This document shows, piece after piece, positions 11,053 through 23,836 of a DNA stretch of 64,000 bases. Numbering within the stretch: the stretch's first letter is position 1; every line of letters begins with the position of its first letter. The stretch spans positions 2,294,001 to 2,358,000 of the forward strand of contig JAQFVV010012395.1 of assembly GCA_028023455.1 (NCBI GenBank), written 5' to 3'. The DNA comes from Epiperipatus broadwayi (taxonomy: Eukaryota > Onychophora > Udeonychophora > Euonychophora > Peripatidae). A program made the position numbers and the translations under genes. The notes under the pieces were generated by a model. It worked only from the letters and a program-made list of their open reading frames with translations, was not told where the DNA came from and searched no databases.

Positions 11053-11340
11053 TTTTTTTTTTTTTTTTATCAAAAACAAACTCTATTAAACCAATAAATA
11101 AATAATTAAATACATAATATTGTATAATAAAAGCAATATGCAAATGTCAATAAGATCCCATGTGCTATTAAATAAATCTTGTGATGATATTCTATTGTCT
11201 CTTGCTTTTATCATTCTGATTTTTCTAATTATAATCTTCAAAGGTTCTGTACAATTAGAATTAAAGATAATATCACATCGAGTTAGCCATAAACTATAAA
11301 GCGTTGAAATCAATTAAATCAAGATAACAGAAAAAAAAAA
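11053..11340 (-). pseudogene. LINE 3' end with poly(A)
   Basis: A minus-strand frame at 11313-11086 reads 'LWLTRCDIIFNSNC' and 'KARDNRISSQDLFNSTWDL', the same LINE C-terminal pattern seen at 8838-9116. Downstream on the same strand comes an 'ATAGAGTTTGTTTTTGA' end followed by a run of A's (T's on the plus strand, about 11053-11069). This is a 5'-truncated LINE copy whose 3' terminus resembles those at 36600-36640 and 38920-38936. Confidence 0.65.
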
Positions 11341-11483
11341 GATCTTGCAAGTTACTATTAAGCTAAGATTAATAGCTAAGGTGAAGCTATAAGTTTGTTA
11401 TTAGTGACCCTCTATTTATGGACTTAGCACTTTCAGAGCACCTACAGCTCCATAATCATAGTCCTTTTTACATGCTGTTGATT

Positions 11484-12561
11484 CTATGCAAATGCATGCA
11501 AATTATAACATCCACCTTTTCGAGATCGCGAAGCACGTGTCTTTTCTATTGATTGACATGGCATTGCTGGTGATGTAACATGCCTCCTTAATCTTCCTCT
11601 TAACATCGTTCCTCTCTGTGCACATGATGTCGGCTTTAGACGGCTCAAATCTATGGCTTTGCTCCTGCTGATGATCAGCAAATACTGAGCTGCCCTCTCC
11701 TTTAGTTGTGGCTTTTGTATATATATATATCTATGTTGAGCCAGTCTATTGCTCACTGTGGCCCGAAGTTCCCCAATAATATACCGAATCACATCCTATC
11801 TGCAGGCACACAATTTTATAAATGACATGGGGGGTTTCTTCTATATTTCTTTTATCTTTGGTGTTGTTGATGAGCCTATTTGTGTTTGGAGGGGTTCTGC
11901 ATCCAAGTTTGAATTCCTTCTGTAATATTTTACTGAAATTTTTAGCTACTGTAGATATGTAGGGTATAATTAGATGTTGTCTGTTATCTTTTGTGTTTTG
12001 TTGTAGTCTTTTATGAAAGCTTGCAATCCTTTTGGTTATTGTTTTGTGATCAAAACCCACATTTATTAAGTCACTGATGTAACTGGTGATGTTGTTTTTC
12101 CTGTCTGACTCCAATTTGCACAGATGGTGATTGCGAAATAAAAAGGCAGACAGCCTTGCAAGTTTGTGTGCTTTAGGGGATTTTGAGAGCGGATGGATAT
12201 AGCCTCGGATGCATAAGGGTTTAATTATCATGGAATAAACCAATGCTAACTTCTCTCTTTTAATTTTCAAATCCAAATACTTGACCGTGTTTTGCTCATC
12301 TTCGTGTGTGCAATTAAATGTGAGGTTGGAAAGAGCATGGAGTTCATGTAAAATCTCCGTAATAGCATTTTCGGGTGCTGCCAAGAATATGTCATCTACG
12401 TATCTGCTATAAATTATGTTTGGCGCTGCTGTCTGGTACTTTGTAATCACCTGTTGTTCAAAGTGATCTAGCACAATGCTAGAAATGATGCCACTAATGG
12501 GGAGTCCCATGGGCCATCCATTGTTCATTCTGTACCATTTGTTTTCATATGATGCCAACAA
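11484..12561 (-). pseudogene. Penelope-like element, 5'-truncated RT plus GIY-YIG
   Basis: A long minus-strand frame (12561-11746, 271 residues) starts inside the RT: 'ENKWYRMNNGWPMGLPISG' is motif B and 'YSRYVDDIFLAAPEN' the catalytic motif C, followed by 'NTVKYLDLKI'. It runs into 'HVIYKIVCLQIGCDSVYYWG', the start of the GIY-YIG domain. A frameshift near 11770 moves the rest (11792-11484) to another frame, where 'VSNRLAQHRY' continues the nuclease. The copy is better preserved than the one at 6-7.8 kb and belongs to a different subfamily, since the two share little beyond the motifs. RT motifs 1-A are missing, so it is dead. Confidence 0.85.
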
Positions 12562-12569
12562 GTTTGTTT

Positions 12570-14069
12570 TTTTTTTTATAAAAATTTGTCTTTTGTTTTA
12601 TTTATAATTCTTAGAAATTCTTAAATATAGAAGGGGAATGAAAGTATATAATTTTTCTGCATTTAACTCTATTGTTGAAACTTTGATAGTGGACATATTT
12701 TTGTGTTATCTATTACACTCATCAATTTGAAATATTTCCACAGGATTATAAGTAACATTAAAAAAAACAATTATAAATTACGGTATTGTTTTTTTTTTGT
12801 TTTGATGGTTAATTGGTATTTTGCCAAAGTTAATGACTGATCTATTAGTTTTGATTCAGCTTGGACTCTTCAACAATTTAAAACCTGCAAAGCAAAATTA
12901 AATAATTAAAAAGTGCAGAGAATATGTTGAGTGGCTAGAGGTAGCAGAACTTTCCCTTGGGGAACCTCTCTTTCCGTCGCCATCTGGAATTGCCATTGGA
13001 AATGCTAACCTTGCTTAGGGACATGTAGAGCTAGCTGAGAAAACTGGATTAAAGTGGAAAATGTAGGATAAACTACGACAAGATTGGATGAATTACTTCT
13101 CCCACAGATCCAATATACTGATCAATCAGGGTAACTAGACTTTTTCTTTTATTACAAAAGCATTTGTGTGTTAATATATAATATGTATAATGATGTAATA
13201 GAATTTTGAAAAGCTTTCACTTCAAGCAGATATAAGTTTTAATAATAGAAGGTTTTTTTTATAGATTTGTTAATTATATACTCCACTAACTTAAATTAAC
13301 TAACATTATATATATGTTTTATTTTATTAACTAACTTTACATTTCTTGCCTATCATTATTATACTAGAAGGGTGTATTTATATAAAATTGTATACTAGAT
13401 CTAAGGGAATAGACATATGGTTTAATATTTGCAAGAGAGAGTTTGAGCATTGTTAACAAGCATGCTCTTATAGTAAGTTGCCCTTGAATTCACTCCTAGT
13501 CTGTATATACCATAATTATTGATAATTTTCTATACACTTGGATAAAGTATGGCACATGTTCCTTCGAGAATGATTTGTTAAATCAGGATTAGTAAGAAAT
13601 AGATCGGAATGGTTTGATTAAATAAATGCGAGGGGAGGGAATAAGAAGAAAGAAAGATAGTGTAATAAATATTTCAACATTGATCAAGTGTCTGTTTGAT
13701 TTTATTTAACTAGTTAAGTATAATATTCACCTCATAGAATTTAAGTCCGATATACATTATTTTATAAATTGCATTTGGTGATTGTCGTTCATAAATAAAT
13801 AATCAACCATGATTGTGGAAACAATCTGGTCCCAAGCTAGGAATGCTTGGTGGCACCCTCGAATGGCCATCACATTTTAATATTCTTTAAAAATTTATAG
13901 ATAAAGTCAAAATATCACGGCACAACGGTTTATGGCAAAGTTTAATCCTCTTTTAAGAACAGAAATTTCAGTATCTGTTAGATATTTAGAACTGAGATTT
14001 TTAACAGATGAACACTGAAAAAATACTATGATGGTTGGGGAAAAAATTAGGGTCTTCCCTATCTGTTGT
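12570..14069. other. No recognisable gene
   Basis: AT-rich spacer with no coding pattern. A short GC-richer island at about 12940-13140 has no open frame longer than about 40 codons. Near 13835-13870 'TGGTGGCACCCTCGAATGG' resembles, in inverted sense, the 'GGGTGCCACTAGG' motif at 14076, hinting at a small inverted repeat around 13840-14100. Confidence 0.4.
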
Positions 14070-14960
14070 ACAGGGTGCCACTAGGCCATTCGAACCTAGA
14101 AAATTTATAGTGTAGGTGTATACTTCTTGTCAAGATCTAAATTTTGACCATTAGCCCTTTCCACTAGCTCAAGGAGAAGCAGAAATTTAAAATATGTTTA
14201 TTAAAATATATTTTTAATAGAGAAAAGATATTTTAATAAAGAAAAGATTTAAAAAAATAAACTAAACCACTGCCAGTACTAATAACAATAAAAAAAGATT
14301 TTATTTGCATATATATATGACAACAAATAAATTTGAAAAATAAATTACTTAAAAAAATATGTTTTAGGTTTCATTATTTTTAAATTTAATTTTTAATCTT
14401 AGAATATTGAGCATAAATAAGCTACCTAGACTATGCACTTAAAAGATTTTCGAAACATTTAATTTCAGGCTAAAAGTTCACAGTCAAACCAATGCTAGCT
14501 TCCTGATATACAGATGCAATCAATGCAATATAAAGATGTTAGCATAAAACCATGCTGACAGGAATGTGTATATGCAGCATGATATTATTTAAATGAAATT
14601 ATCCTTGTCCAGTACAGGAATGTGTGTCTGTCTGGCAAAGAAATCATGTATATAAAACATTAAAGAGAAATGCTTTTTATGGAGGGTGAGTGGTTCTTTG
14701 CCATCTTATATCCTTATCCATAGAGCTAAAGAAAATCAATGTTGGGTAAGTACTCCATGTTCATTGCAACACAATGACTACACCTTTGGGTCATGTATTC
14801 AGTTGGACACATTGCCCTGTATGCTAACATGCTTCACATTACACTGATATCCACCAGCATTGACACAACAATGAAACAAATAGTCCAAAGTCAAAACCTC
14901 TTTAAACTAACATACACTTAAATGAGTCTAAGCAGCCATCTATACCCAACTTATATTTAA
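14070..14960. repeat. Unclassified interspersed repeat, copy 1
   Basis: This shares ordered landmarks with 32215-33420: 'CAGGGTGCCACTAGG' (CAGGGCGCCACTAGG there), 'CCACTGCCAGTA', a 'TTGAGCATAAATAAGCTACC' type segment, 'CTGACAGGAATGTGTAT', 'TCTGTCTG', 'AAACTAACAT' and 'GCAGCCATCTATACCC'. It has no open frame and no clear termini, so it may be an LTR or a non-autonomous element. A third partial copy of its end lies near 33710-33790. Confidence 0.6.
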
Positions 14961-16420
14961 GTCAATTTAATAATTTAATTTATTCTTTAAAAAAATATTT
15001 AGTTTAAGGCATTAAATTTATTTTAAAATCACATACTGTATTTAACTTATTTTAAAATCAAATAAAGCATTTGACCTATTTTTAAAATCCAATAATGCAC
15101 AAAAAAATGTGCTGATTTTATCTTTAAATTTGTTTGCAATCACAAATTCCTACCTTATTACCAAGCATAAAAAAATATAATACATATTTTAAAAAGATTA
15201 CTTTTACATAAGACTTTTAAAATTGCAAAGTTTATAAAAATAAAGTTCAGATTTGATCAGGAGAGAAAGTCTATAATTCATATTTAAAGGAAAATAATAG
15301 TTCATTTTTATCATTAATAATTTATACTTTCCTTTCTCCAGGCTCATTCCTTTGTGGCAAAGATCTGAGTTTATGCAATAACCATTTCTTGTGGATAATG
15401 ATGATTTATGAAGATTTATGAAGACAGCTCTGAGATAAGCGGAGATGAAAGCTGCCTTCAGTTGGCCAGACTGAGAAAAACATGATTAAACAGATTATAT
15501 TTTGACATCAATAAATCTCAAGTTTCTTTTCTTTTCAACAATGACAAATGAATTCAAAAATTCTCATCCTATTTCTTTTGAATTTTCACTTTTATAGTCC
15601 TGAAGCATCTTATCTAGGAATCCTCAGATCCATCTGACATATTTTGTATATGTATTTCATTGGTTCCATAGTAAGTAGATTTTTCCTCTGTGGTCTGTGT
15701 GCATGTATATTTTGCGTGGGAAAAGCAAGTCTTTTGTTTTTATCTCTTGACTCTTATTTATTTTGTAATCTTTTCAATGTCATTTTGCCCTAAGAACCTG
15801 TTTGTAATTTTATTTTTGTTAAGAACTCTCTTCGTTATTTTTAAGATTAAAAGGTTTTTTTATTGTTTTATTTTAAGATTAGAACCTTTGCTTTGATTCT
15901 ATAGATTCTTTAAGCTTATTTTATTTTCAATATTTAAATGAAACATGTTAATAAATTAATAATTCATTATTTGTGATTTTGAACATCTGTGCATTTAACT
16001 CATTATTAGATATCTGCAAAAAAAAAATTAGATATAATGTATTGTAACCGGACCACCATACAACCCCTTCATTACCTCAGTTGTAACAATTTCCTGATGA
16101 GCATGTTGCAGGAAAGAACTATCGATTGGCATTCCCCAATGCAGATGTTACCCCCCCCCCTACAACAATATTTCCTGCTCATCAGAGAATGTAGCACCAT
16201 AGAGACTGGAAGCATCTAGACATTTCTATGTTTGGTTTTCCAAATGGCACCACTAGAGTGCCATCTCACTACAACCTGACTTACATAGGTCTAGTTATGC
16301 CAGACATAGCTCAGGAGGCATGAAATTCTCATGAACAAGTGCACTGAATGATGAGTGATGCAATAAAAAAAAATAGAATTGAACAACTAAAAGTAGTTTT
16401 AAGTAACAACAATTTTATTT
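14961..16420. other. No recognisable gene
   Basis: AT-rich. A GC-richer pocket at 16040-16330 contains a C(10) run and short inverted repeats ('CCTGATGAGCA' at 16093 against 'TGCTCATCAG' at 16176), suggesting a small hairpin-forming element. ORFs at 15690-15896 and 16037-16219 have no family likeness. Confidence 0.4.
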
Positions 16421-16625
16421 AACAATAATTCATTTAAAGTCCATATGTATCCATGTGTGAAGATTTATTTTCAGTTCACTTATGAGAAGTTTAAAAGCAG
16501 TTTGTTTAACAATAATTCATTTTCAAGTCCATATGTATCCATGTGTGAAGATTTATTTTCAGTTCACTTATGAGAAGAAGTTTAAAAGCAATTTATTTAT
16601 CAATAATCCATTTGCAAGTCCTTCT
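16421..16625. repeat. Tandem array 1, unit 87-91 bp
   Basis: 'AACAATAATTCATT' starts units at 16421, 16508 and about 16599. The first two units are nearly identical across 87 bp ('CCATATGTATCCATGTGTG'); the third is partial. It directly precedes two further arrays with different units. Confidence 0.85.
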
Positions 16626-16630
16626 AATAA

Positions 16631-17262
16631 AGTATATGTAGTCAAGCAGTTATGATTTATGCAGCATTTCATTATTTTGAGGATTATTATCAGTTGGTAA
16701 ACACTTGAACTCAGCATTTCTAGGTTTGTGAAGCATTTATAATTTAGTCAAATATAGATGTATATTCATACACATAAACTTTATTATTTGATTTAGATAT
16801 AAGTAATATGCAGTTAAGCATTTATAATTTAGACAGCATTGATTATTTTGAGAATTACTACAAGTAGGTAGACACGTAAACTCAGCAATTCCAGGTTTGT
16901 GGAGCATTTACAATTTAGTCAAATATAGAGGTATATTCATACATAAAATTATCTATATACAAGTAATATACAGTTAAGAATTTATGATTTATACAGCATT
17001 TCATTATTTTAAGAATTACCACAAATAGGTAGACACGTAAACTCAGCAATTCTCGGTTTGTGGAGCATTTATAATTTAGTCAAATATAGACGTATATTCA
17101 TACACAACAACTTTATTATATTATCCAGATAGAAGTAATATGAAGTTAAGCATTTATGATTTATACTGCATTTCATTATTTTGAGATTTACCACAGGTTG
17201 GTAAACACTTAAACTCAGCAATTCTAGGTTTGTGAAGCATTTATAATTTAGTCCAATAGTAG
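16631..17262. repeat. Tandem array 2, four units of about 160-172 bp
   Basis: 'AGTAATATGCAGTTAAGCA' type starts occur at about 16631, 16802, 16962 and 17134. Each unit contains 'CATTATTTTGAG', 'AACTCAGCA', 'GGTTTGTGGAGCATTTA' and 'AATTTAGTCAAATATAGA'. Divergence between units is moderate, so this is an older array than its neighbour downstream. Confidence 0.85.
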
Positions 17263-17319
17263 GGCAATATGAATTAAAGAATGCAAGTTCTTTAACAATT
17301 TACATTTATAATTTATCAA

Positions 17320-17590
17320 TAATAAACATATTTTCATGTAGCTACATTTATTTATAATTTTAGTTTCATTTATAATAAACGTATTTTCATATAGCTACAT
17401 TTATTCATAATTTTAGTTTCATTTATAATAAACGTATTTTCATATAGCTACATTTATTCATAATTTTACTTTCATTTATAATAAACGTATTTTCATATAG
17501 CTACATTTATTCATAATTTTAGTTTCATTTATAATTTATTAATAATAAACGTACTTTCATATAGCTACATTTATTCATAATTTTCTTTAA
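17320..17590. repeat. Tandem array 3, five units of about 53-54 bp
   Basis: 'AATAAACGTATTTTCATA' starts units at 17320, 17374, 17427, 17480 and 17544. The units are almost identical, apart from an 11-base insertion ahead of the last one. Low divergence suggests recent expansion. Confidence 0.9.
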
Positions 17591-20500
17591 GAAAGATGTT
17601 TTGTCTTGTCTTTTATAAATGCACATAGTATCGAATATTTTATAAAATCATTACCTTTATTCTATCCAGTTTGTTCCTTCATATCCATGATGTGATGGCA
17701 TTCAAAAGGGAGCATGGTATTTCAGCTGAATGGCATTATTTCCTTTCTATGATGTTTATCCAGGCAAATCTTGGAGACACATGGCTTGGAATGAAGAGAG
17801 AAAGCTGTTACCATTTAGCCTTCCATTGTTGTTTTCCTTAATAATGTTTTCTTTTTCCATCATTAACAGTGGCTGTAAAGGTTATATTCCAAAGTGATGA
17901 AAATCAGAGTAGGGTAATACTTAAATAAGAATTTTAACTTTTTAATTCTTCACTTTTCTTACTTCTTTAGCTGCTCTTAAAAATCTTTATTTCTGAAAAT
18001 TTTTTCAAAACAATCTTCTTTAAAATACCCTGTAAAAATCTTTTTTTGAATCTCCTCTGAACTTCCAGCTCTTCTATTTATATTCTGATCTCTAGATTGA
18101 TTAAGCAGACCAGCCCACTGTATCTTATTTGTTGCACAGCTTTCATTTAAGCCTGAGTGCTTTTCTCTTCTAAAGGATTGAGCAATATTTTTCGTGGGAC
18201 AGATAATGAATCACAAGAATTAAGCCATGTTTTCCAATTTGTTAAGACTGCCTCAAGCGATTATCACACTTTATCTGACAACATCGTTCCAAAAATTGAA
18301 AATGTAATATTTTTAATAAATGCCAGCTTTTATTTATATCGTGACTTAAAATTATAAAATCAATAATGATTTTCTTTTAACTATAAAATTTTTGCTTTAT
18401 TTCCTTTTTAATTTGATCAAATTATCTTTTTAAATGGGGGGAGGTCGTTTGAATACATATGTGGAACAGTATATCTGTTTCAGTATATATATATATATAT
18501 TGTACCAGTCAAAAAGAAGCCAACACATCAACAAACCCAAACTCAAAGTAGGATTCAAACTCAGGCAGTTCAAACTGAATTCAAACCCAACTCACGAGCT
18601 CAGATCAAATCAATGGATGACATATATCGATGGTACATGACTATGTGCCAAGGAACTAGCTCAATGGATGATGATGATTAATGAGACCCCTGATTTAACT
18701 CTAATGAAGTATAATAGAATAACTAAGAATCTTTATAAGTCAACTCATATATATATATATGTGTTTGGATTGCCAATACAGACAGTGAGCATTAATATTA
18801 AAATAATTTGAATAAAAAGAAAGTAAAAAAAAAACAAATGTGTTAATAAAATGTTTAATAATAATTATAATTTTGTTCAACTTTTAGATTGTGATTATAT
18901 AGATTACCTCTAGTCTTTAAACGTAATTTATATTTACAACAAGAATGGCAGTCCTTATTATATGTGAATACTATTACGCAATATTATATGATAAATATAT
19001 GTCTATGCCCCCGACAAGAAAATAAAGGTAGATAAAGGTATTTGGCTATGACTGAAATTATTATTCTGATTCTAAAGGAAAGAATGTGATATTTATTTTC
19101 ACATTCGTAAATCAATTCACAAAGAGCAAGATACGTATTTAGGGCATAACTTTAATATTTAATAGAAAACTTACTTAATTATAAATAAATATGAATTTGT
19201 TCGACTTTAATAAAATCAATTCCTCACGATTTAAGAGCATTAGAGCGGGCTTTACTGGAACTGAGAAATAAACGGTACTGACGACTTATGAGCTATAAAA
19301 ATGAACACGATAAATATGATGGCTGGTTGGTGATTTAAGTATGAGGGGAAACCAGGCTGGGTCATAGCCACGAGCCTTTGGTGTTCCAATATAATAAAAA
19401 AACGAGCAAGTGGAGGAAGTGCTTTCTTCCTAGATAATTAAACTAATAGAAATATCACCGAGGACAAGCCTATGAAACAGGAGATGGCTTGCGTCAGCAA
19501 CGTTCAGAAAATGATGACTTGGTAATCATTGTATTTAAATAATAAAACCCAATTTATATAAAGAGTGCTCTACGTGATGACCTGATCAAGTTATATTAAA
19601 GTCAAACGTGCTTTAATCAAAAAGTATTTAATGCAATTAGAAATTATATTGATTATGCCCTAAATCCCATGCCCTTCCTGAATATTACTAGAAAGTATAA
19701 AATTTGAATTAGAATATATTCATTTAACTCCTTTATCGACCTTTTGTGAAACAATATATTAATGTGAATAAATAGATATTATAAACTCAGTAAAGTGGCC
19801 GGGAGCATAGGTTAAGAAATTGAGCTAATAATTTGTTGTTATTAGCCATTAATAAAATAGTAAAAATTGTATAAATCCTTCAACTCGATAATTAATAGAA
19901 TTGTATCAAATTAATGTTAGTGGGTAAGAATTACTATAAAAATAAATATAATATTATTTAACACGGCAAATGCAATGAAGGAAATTATTATCGAGTTGAA
20001 GTTATTATTGGCATATAATAAAAAATAAATTATATTAATAATCATCTAGCAAATATATAATAGGGTTAAATAAATGAACCACCATCGTAAGAAAGAAAAG
20101 TTAACATATATTAAATTTAAAGACTAGAGATAGATAGAGAATTACTACATAATTTAAAATAGCATTAATAAAAAGTCAATTTTACAGTAGATAGCTTAAA
20201 GATGTTTTAACTTAAAGTTCAGAACTGGCCAGGTTCAAAAGGAAAGATATTACCATTTCTTCATGGTTGGCTTCTGAGTTTCCACAGGGCAGAGTCCAGT
20301 TGGATGAAACATATGCGCGCATTTTGAAAATTATGTGAATAGCATTTTGATGGATTTCTCTAAGGTTTTGGCAGCTTACGATTGGTATATGAATTTTTAT
20401 ATTGCAGCCACATTGAAGATTCTCAGGGGACTTAAGGAACTGTAGTCAGACTCTTGAAGTTAAGCCCCCTCCCCACCATGGTAGAAACACTATTTTACTT

Positions 20501-22435
20501 CATAATTTAACTGGGCGGCTTCTTCTCTAATGAAATATATGGCTTCTCTTAATGAGGAATAATAGCTGCTTGGAAACTTTTCCTGGACTCTTTATACTGT
20601 ATCTGATGCCTTCAGGCTAGCGCTTCTTTCCTAATCAATCTTACAAAAATTTACTAGTTGTTTTTAGATACATTCCTTCAATAAGGCTTTCAAACTCATT
20701 AATTTAAATTCATTTTCTAATTAGAAAATGAATTTTTAAAATCAGAAAATGATTTTAATTAGGACCGTCCTTACATTTTAAATACTTATCTTTTTCTAAT
20801 TAATAAAAACTTTACCCATTGTTTTTGGAAAGGGACAATCTGAAAGCTTATCGAAAGAATGTAGCTTTTAATCACTAAAAATTTGAACAAACTATTTAAA
20901 GTAAAATAAAACATTTCTGACGCAATGAAACTTTAGAACGAATATGTACATTTAAATATTTATAAATATATACGCACAATCCATGCAGTTATAATATATA
21001 TAAATTCATGAATAATTCTAACATGAATTTATTAATAGAAATGATTAGTTTAAATCTCAAATGAGTTAATTTTAACACACATTTATAATAGTTTTTCTTT
21101 AAAGAAACTAGCGTGGACTGAACGTATAAAGCCCCATTGCATCAGAAATTCAAGGTTAGTACAAGGGTTTGAAGTTGGCTACATGTGAAAGATCATGAAG
21201 CTAGGATCAAACTTAGATATGACTGCTTCAATATTGAAACAGTAAGATTCGTATTCAAATCTTAAGTTTCACCTTTTTCTGTCGTCTCTCACTGACCGGT
21301 CTATCCCGCCCAAATTTAAACTTTTTGGTATCGAATTGTGTGTGTAGTAATATTAAAATGTATAAATATATGTAGAATTCAGCATAAACACACACACATT
21401 TCGATCTCAAATTAAACGCAATAAATAGGGATAAAATAATATAATTTAGATTTCTTTTAGTTATATAATTTTGTATAATTTTAATCATTTATTTTGGATT
21501 GTAAAGTTCATATTTATTGCTTTGTTTAAATTTCGTTTAATAATAATTCTAAAAAAATCTGATGTAATATTTAATTAAAAGTTAAAATAATCTTATGTTT
21601 CCTTTTTGTCTTTGAAATTTAAAAGCATCGGTCAGTGATAGATAATAGATTAATTAAAGAAAAATTCCCCCAAATATAATTAGTAAATGGAAAATGTAAA
21701 CAACAGAACGGCAGCTTTCTTTAATTAAAAACCAACAAAATGCATTGATTATCCTCAGGGCAGATTAAGTAGAATCTAAAAATGTGAAAGATCAAAATAA
21801 AAAAGAGGCCATCTTAGACTTGCTGGAGACATTCACTTAAACTTTAGCTTTGCTCTCGATCACTGAGAGTCTCCAAAAATATAAAAATAATTTGTTCCTG
21901 CCAAGGTATGACCGAGTAAAGCACCTAGATTATTCTCCATCGGGAGATGGCCTATCGGATGCCGAACTTTCCATTGCCCATCATAAATTCACCATGAAGA
22001 TCTGCTGCCTGAACTGAATGAGAAAACTGCTGCTGCCGTGAAATTAAATGAAATATCTAAATACAATAAAGAATTGCCACTCATGAACTATTTGCTACTA
22101 AACAATGGACTTGGAAAACTTCCTATAAAACATGTACCTGTCTGTGTTCAAACTCTAGAGTACTCTAATAATATGCTATAGCTCTTCTTCATACTACTTA
22201 TCTAAATTATAAAATGTAAAACTACCATATGTATAACTAAAACTGAATAATTAACTTAATGTGTAAATTTCTCTACTAATCTAGCTTACCTCATTCTATC
22301 TTGGGTGCGTATTTTTAAAATCTACATTTTATCTATATTTATTATTTAATTATTGCATGCTCATAATTATCTCAATTTTCAAAGTTTAAATCTATGATTG
22401 TTTGAAACAGTGAATGCGTGTCACATTTTCATTAA
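17591..22435. other. Long stretch without a recognisable gene
   Basis: AT-rich. A minus-strand frame of about 65 codons (18200-18000, with 'NKIQWAGLLNQSRDQNINRR') and a plus-strand frame (18157-18357) overlap head-on; neither resembles a family I know. An (AT)n tract at about 18486-18500 abuts 'TTGTACCAGTC'. On the minus strand near 18520-18680, B-box-like 'GAGTTTGAATCC' repeats suggest an old tRNA-derived sequence. A self-complementary 'TTAATTTAAATTCATTTTC' region lies at 20700-20740. I see no host exon with confidence. Confidence 0.35.
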
Positions 22436-22439
22436 TATG

Positions 22440-22981
22440 TACTTCGTCGGGCCAAGGCAGAGACCAGCCTGACATTCTTATTTCCTTAATAACTTCACTT
22501 TCATATAAATCGACATGCATTCAGTGCATCATTTATTGTAATGCAGGGTCTACTACTTCACAAATGGCTGGCATATTAGTTGTAATAACTCCCAGTTTAT
22601 ATGTTTTGTATTTATTAAATCTAATGAATAATTCTAGAAAATCACATTTCTTTGAGAGTCGCCAGAGTTCTTGAGTAAATGTTGGTAATGTAGGGCCGAG
22701 TCAGAAATCTATTTAAACCTCATCATAATCGTTTATACAGTATACATGTGTTACGTTGTAGAGACGCGAGGACCCATTCCGCCGTGAAATTTCCGGATTC
22801 TTCAGGGTTGAAATTAACCCCAGTCATCCTACACAAGCGGGCATAATGGGTGCTCCCGTAGGATTTGACAATGTCATGCAGCCAGCCGGCAAACTGCGAC
22901 ATGGACCGCTTGTCCCTGGTTATGCTTATGTGACACCTTACTTCGTCGGGCCGAGGCAGAGACCAGCCCGACATTCTTATA
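22440..22981. repeat. Direct repeat of a 45-bp GC-richer segment
   Basis: 'TTCGTCGGGCC(A/G)AGGCAGA' with about 25 further bases occurs at about 22442-22486 and again at about 22940-22981. The second copy is the start of the minus-strand open frame described next, so part of that sequence has been duplicated about 495 bp away. Confidence 0.7.
22723..22974 (-). other. Unrecognised open frame in a GC-richer island
   Basis: An 83-codon minus-strand frame beginning 'MSGWSLPRPDEVRCHIS' and containing 'FAGWLHDIVKSYGSTHYARL' and 'NFTAEWVLASLQRN'. Base composition is clearly richer in G and C than the surroundings and the residue mix looks protein-like, with few low-complexity runs. The frame stays open upstream of this Met, and the segment 'SGWSLPRP' is the part duplicated at 22440-22486. 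I do not recognise a family. It may be a fragment of a transposon or virus-like gene, or a host exon. No clear splice sites were found. Confidence 0.35.
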
Positions 22982-23836
22982 AACTCATTCGCGGCATTGC
23001 AGTTTCAATATACTGCCATTCCATATCACCTTTCTAAAGCATACCACGTGTTCCTTCACTTAATTTTATTATTCTATATATCACTCCGCCTCTGCATTAT
23101 CTTCATAATTCACTCTCAAATAAATGTTTTCCCTTAGTTATAAATATTTTAATTAAATCAATATATGTCTGCCATTACTCTTATAACCCATACTTTAGAC
23201 TCTTGCATTGCAAAGGTATAAATCCCTCCAGGCATGCATTAGAAATACTTACTCGAGAATTTTAGGTAGCTAGATTATGCCTTCAAATAAATGTATTCCT
23301 TTTGTAAACATTACAGTATCGGAAATACCGCTATTGAAATCCTCAATATAAAATAATGTCTAAATAAATAAATGTATTCTTTAAAATATAATCATGTCGC
23401 AAATTCCGCTACTGAAGCTTTGAATCCCTAACGTATTATTAGTAAATGATTTTATTAAAATGTATTAATAAATAATTTTAAACTATATGTCTGCAGTTAC
23501 GTTTCATTTATTCGATACCCATTCTATATAATATTTCCTCGATTATGTAAATATGAATGTTTAATTAATATTAGTTTGATTATTGGCTAACTCGAGAATA
23601 AAATCATGAGTCTCTTGCATATCCCTGACCACCGTGCCTAAGGAAATATTTACTAATGTCGCATCAGATGCGTTGTTTCATGGATTGTATTGTGGAACCG
23701 ATAAACTATGTTCGAACTCAGTACCATGGGTGGCTTCGCTACTCGATGGTGCTGCTGTTCTGTATGGCGGTCGAATTCTGCACTATGTTTACGAGTCACA
23801 CGTTTTCTGACCATTACAATATATATATATATTGTA
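22982..23836. other. Spacer with a second GC-richer pocket
   Basis: A pocket at 23650-23815 is open on both strands (plus 23656-23853, minus 23859-23653) without a family match. It ends 'GACCATTACA' followed by (AT)n and 'TGTAACC', the boundary pattern seen at other element ends in this window. Confidence 0.4.

Larger units (their letters stand above)
7806..11058. repeat. Outer inverted repeat around the Tigger-like insertion
   Basis: The sequence just left of the Tigger-like element (about 7811-7875, with 'TTTTAAAATTCCATTTCAA') is repeated in inverted orientation on its right (about 10985-11058, with 'TTGAAATGGAATTTTAAAA'). The element therefore sits inside an older palindromic sequence, or the repeat is part of a larger terminal structure. 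Arms are about 65-75 bp and imperfect. Confidence 0.6.

Noticed and set aside
16093-16130. CTGATGAG followed by GGAAAG, a possible further hammerhead
   Set aside because: Stem II does not close next to the core, GAAAC and a cleavage triplet are missing, and the segment is better explained as part of a small inverted repeat with 16176.
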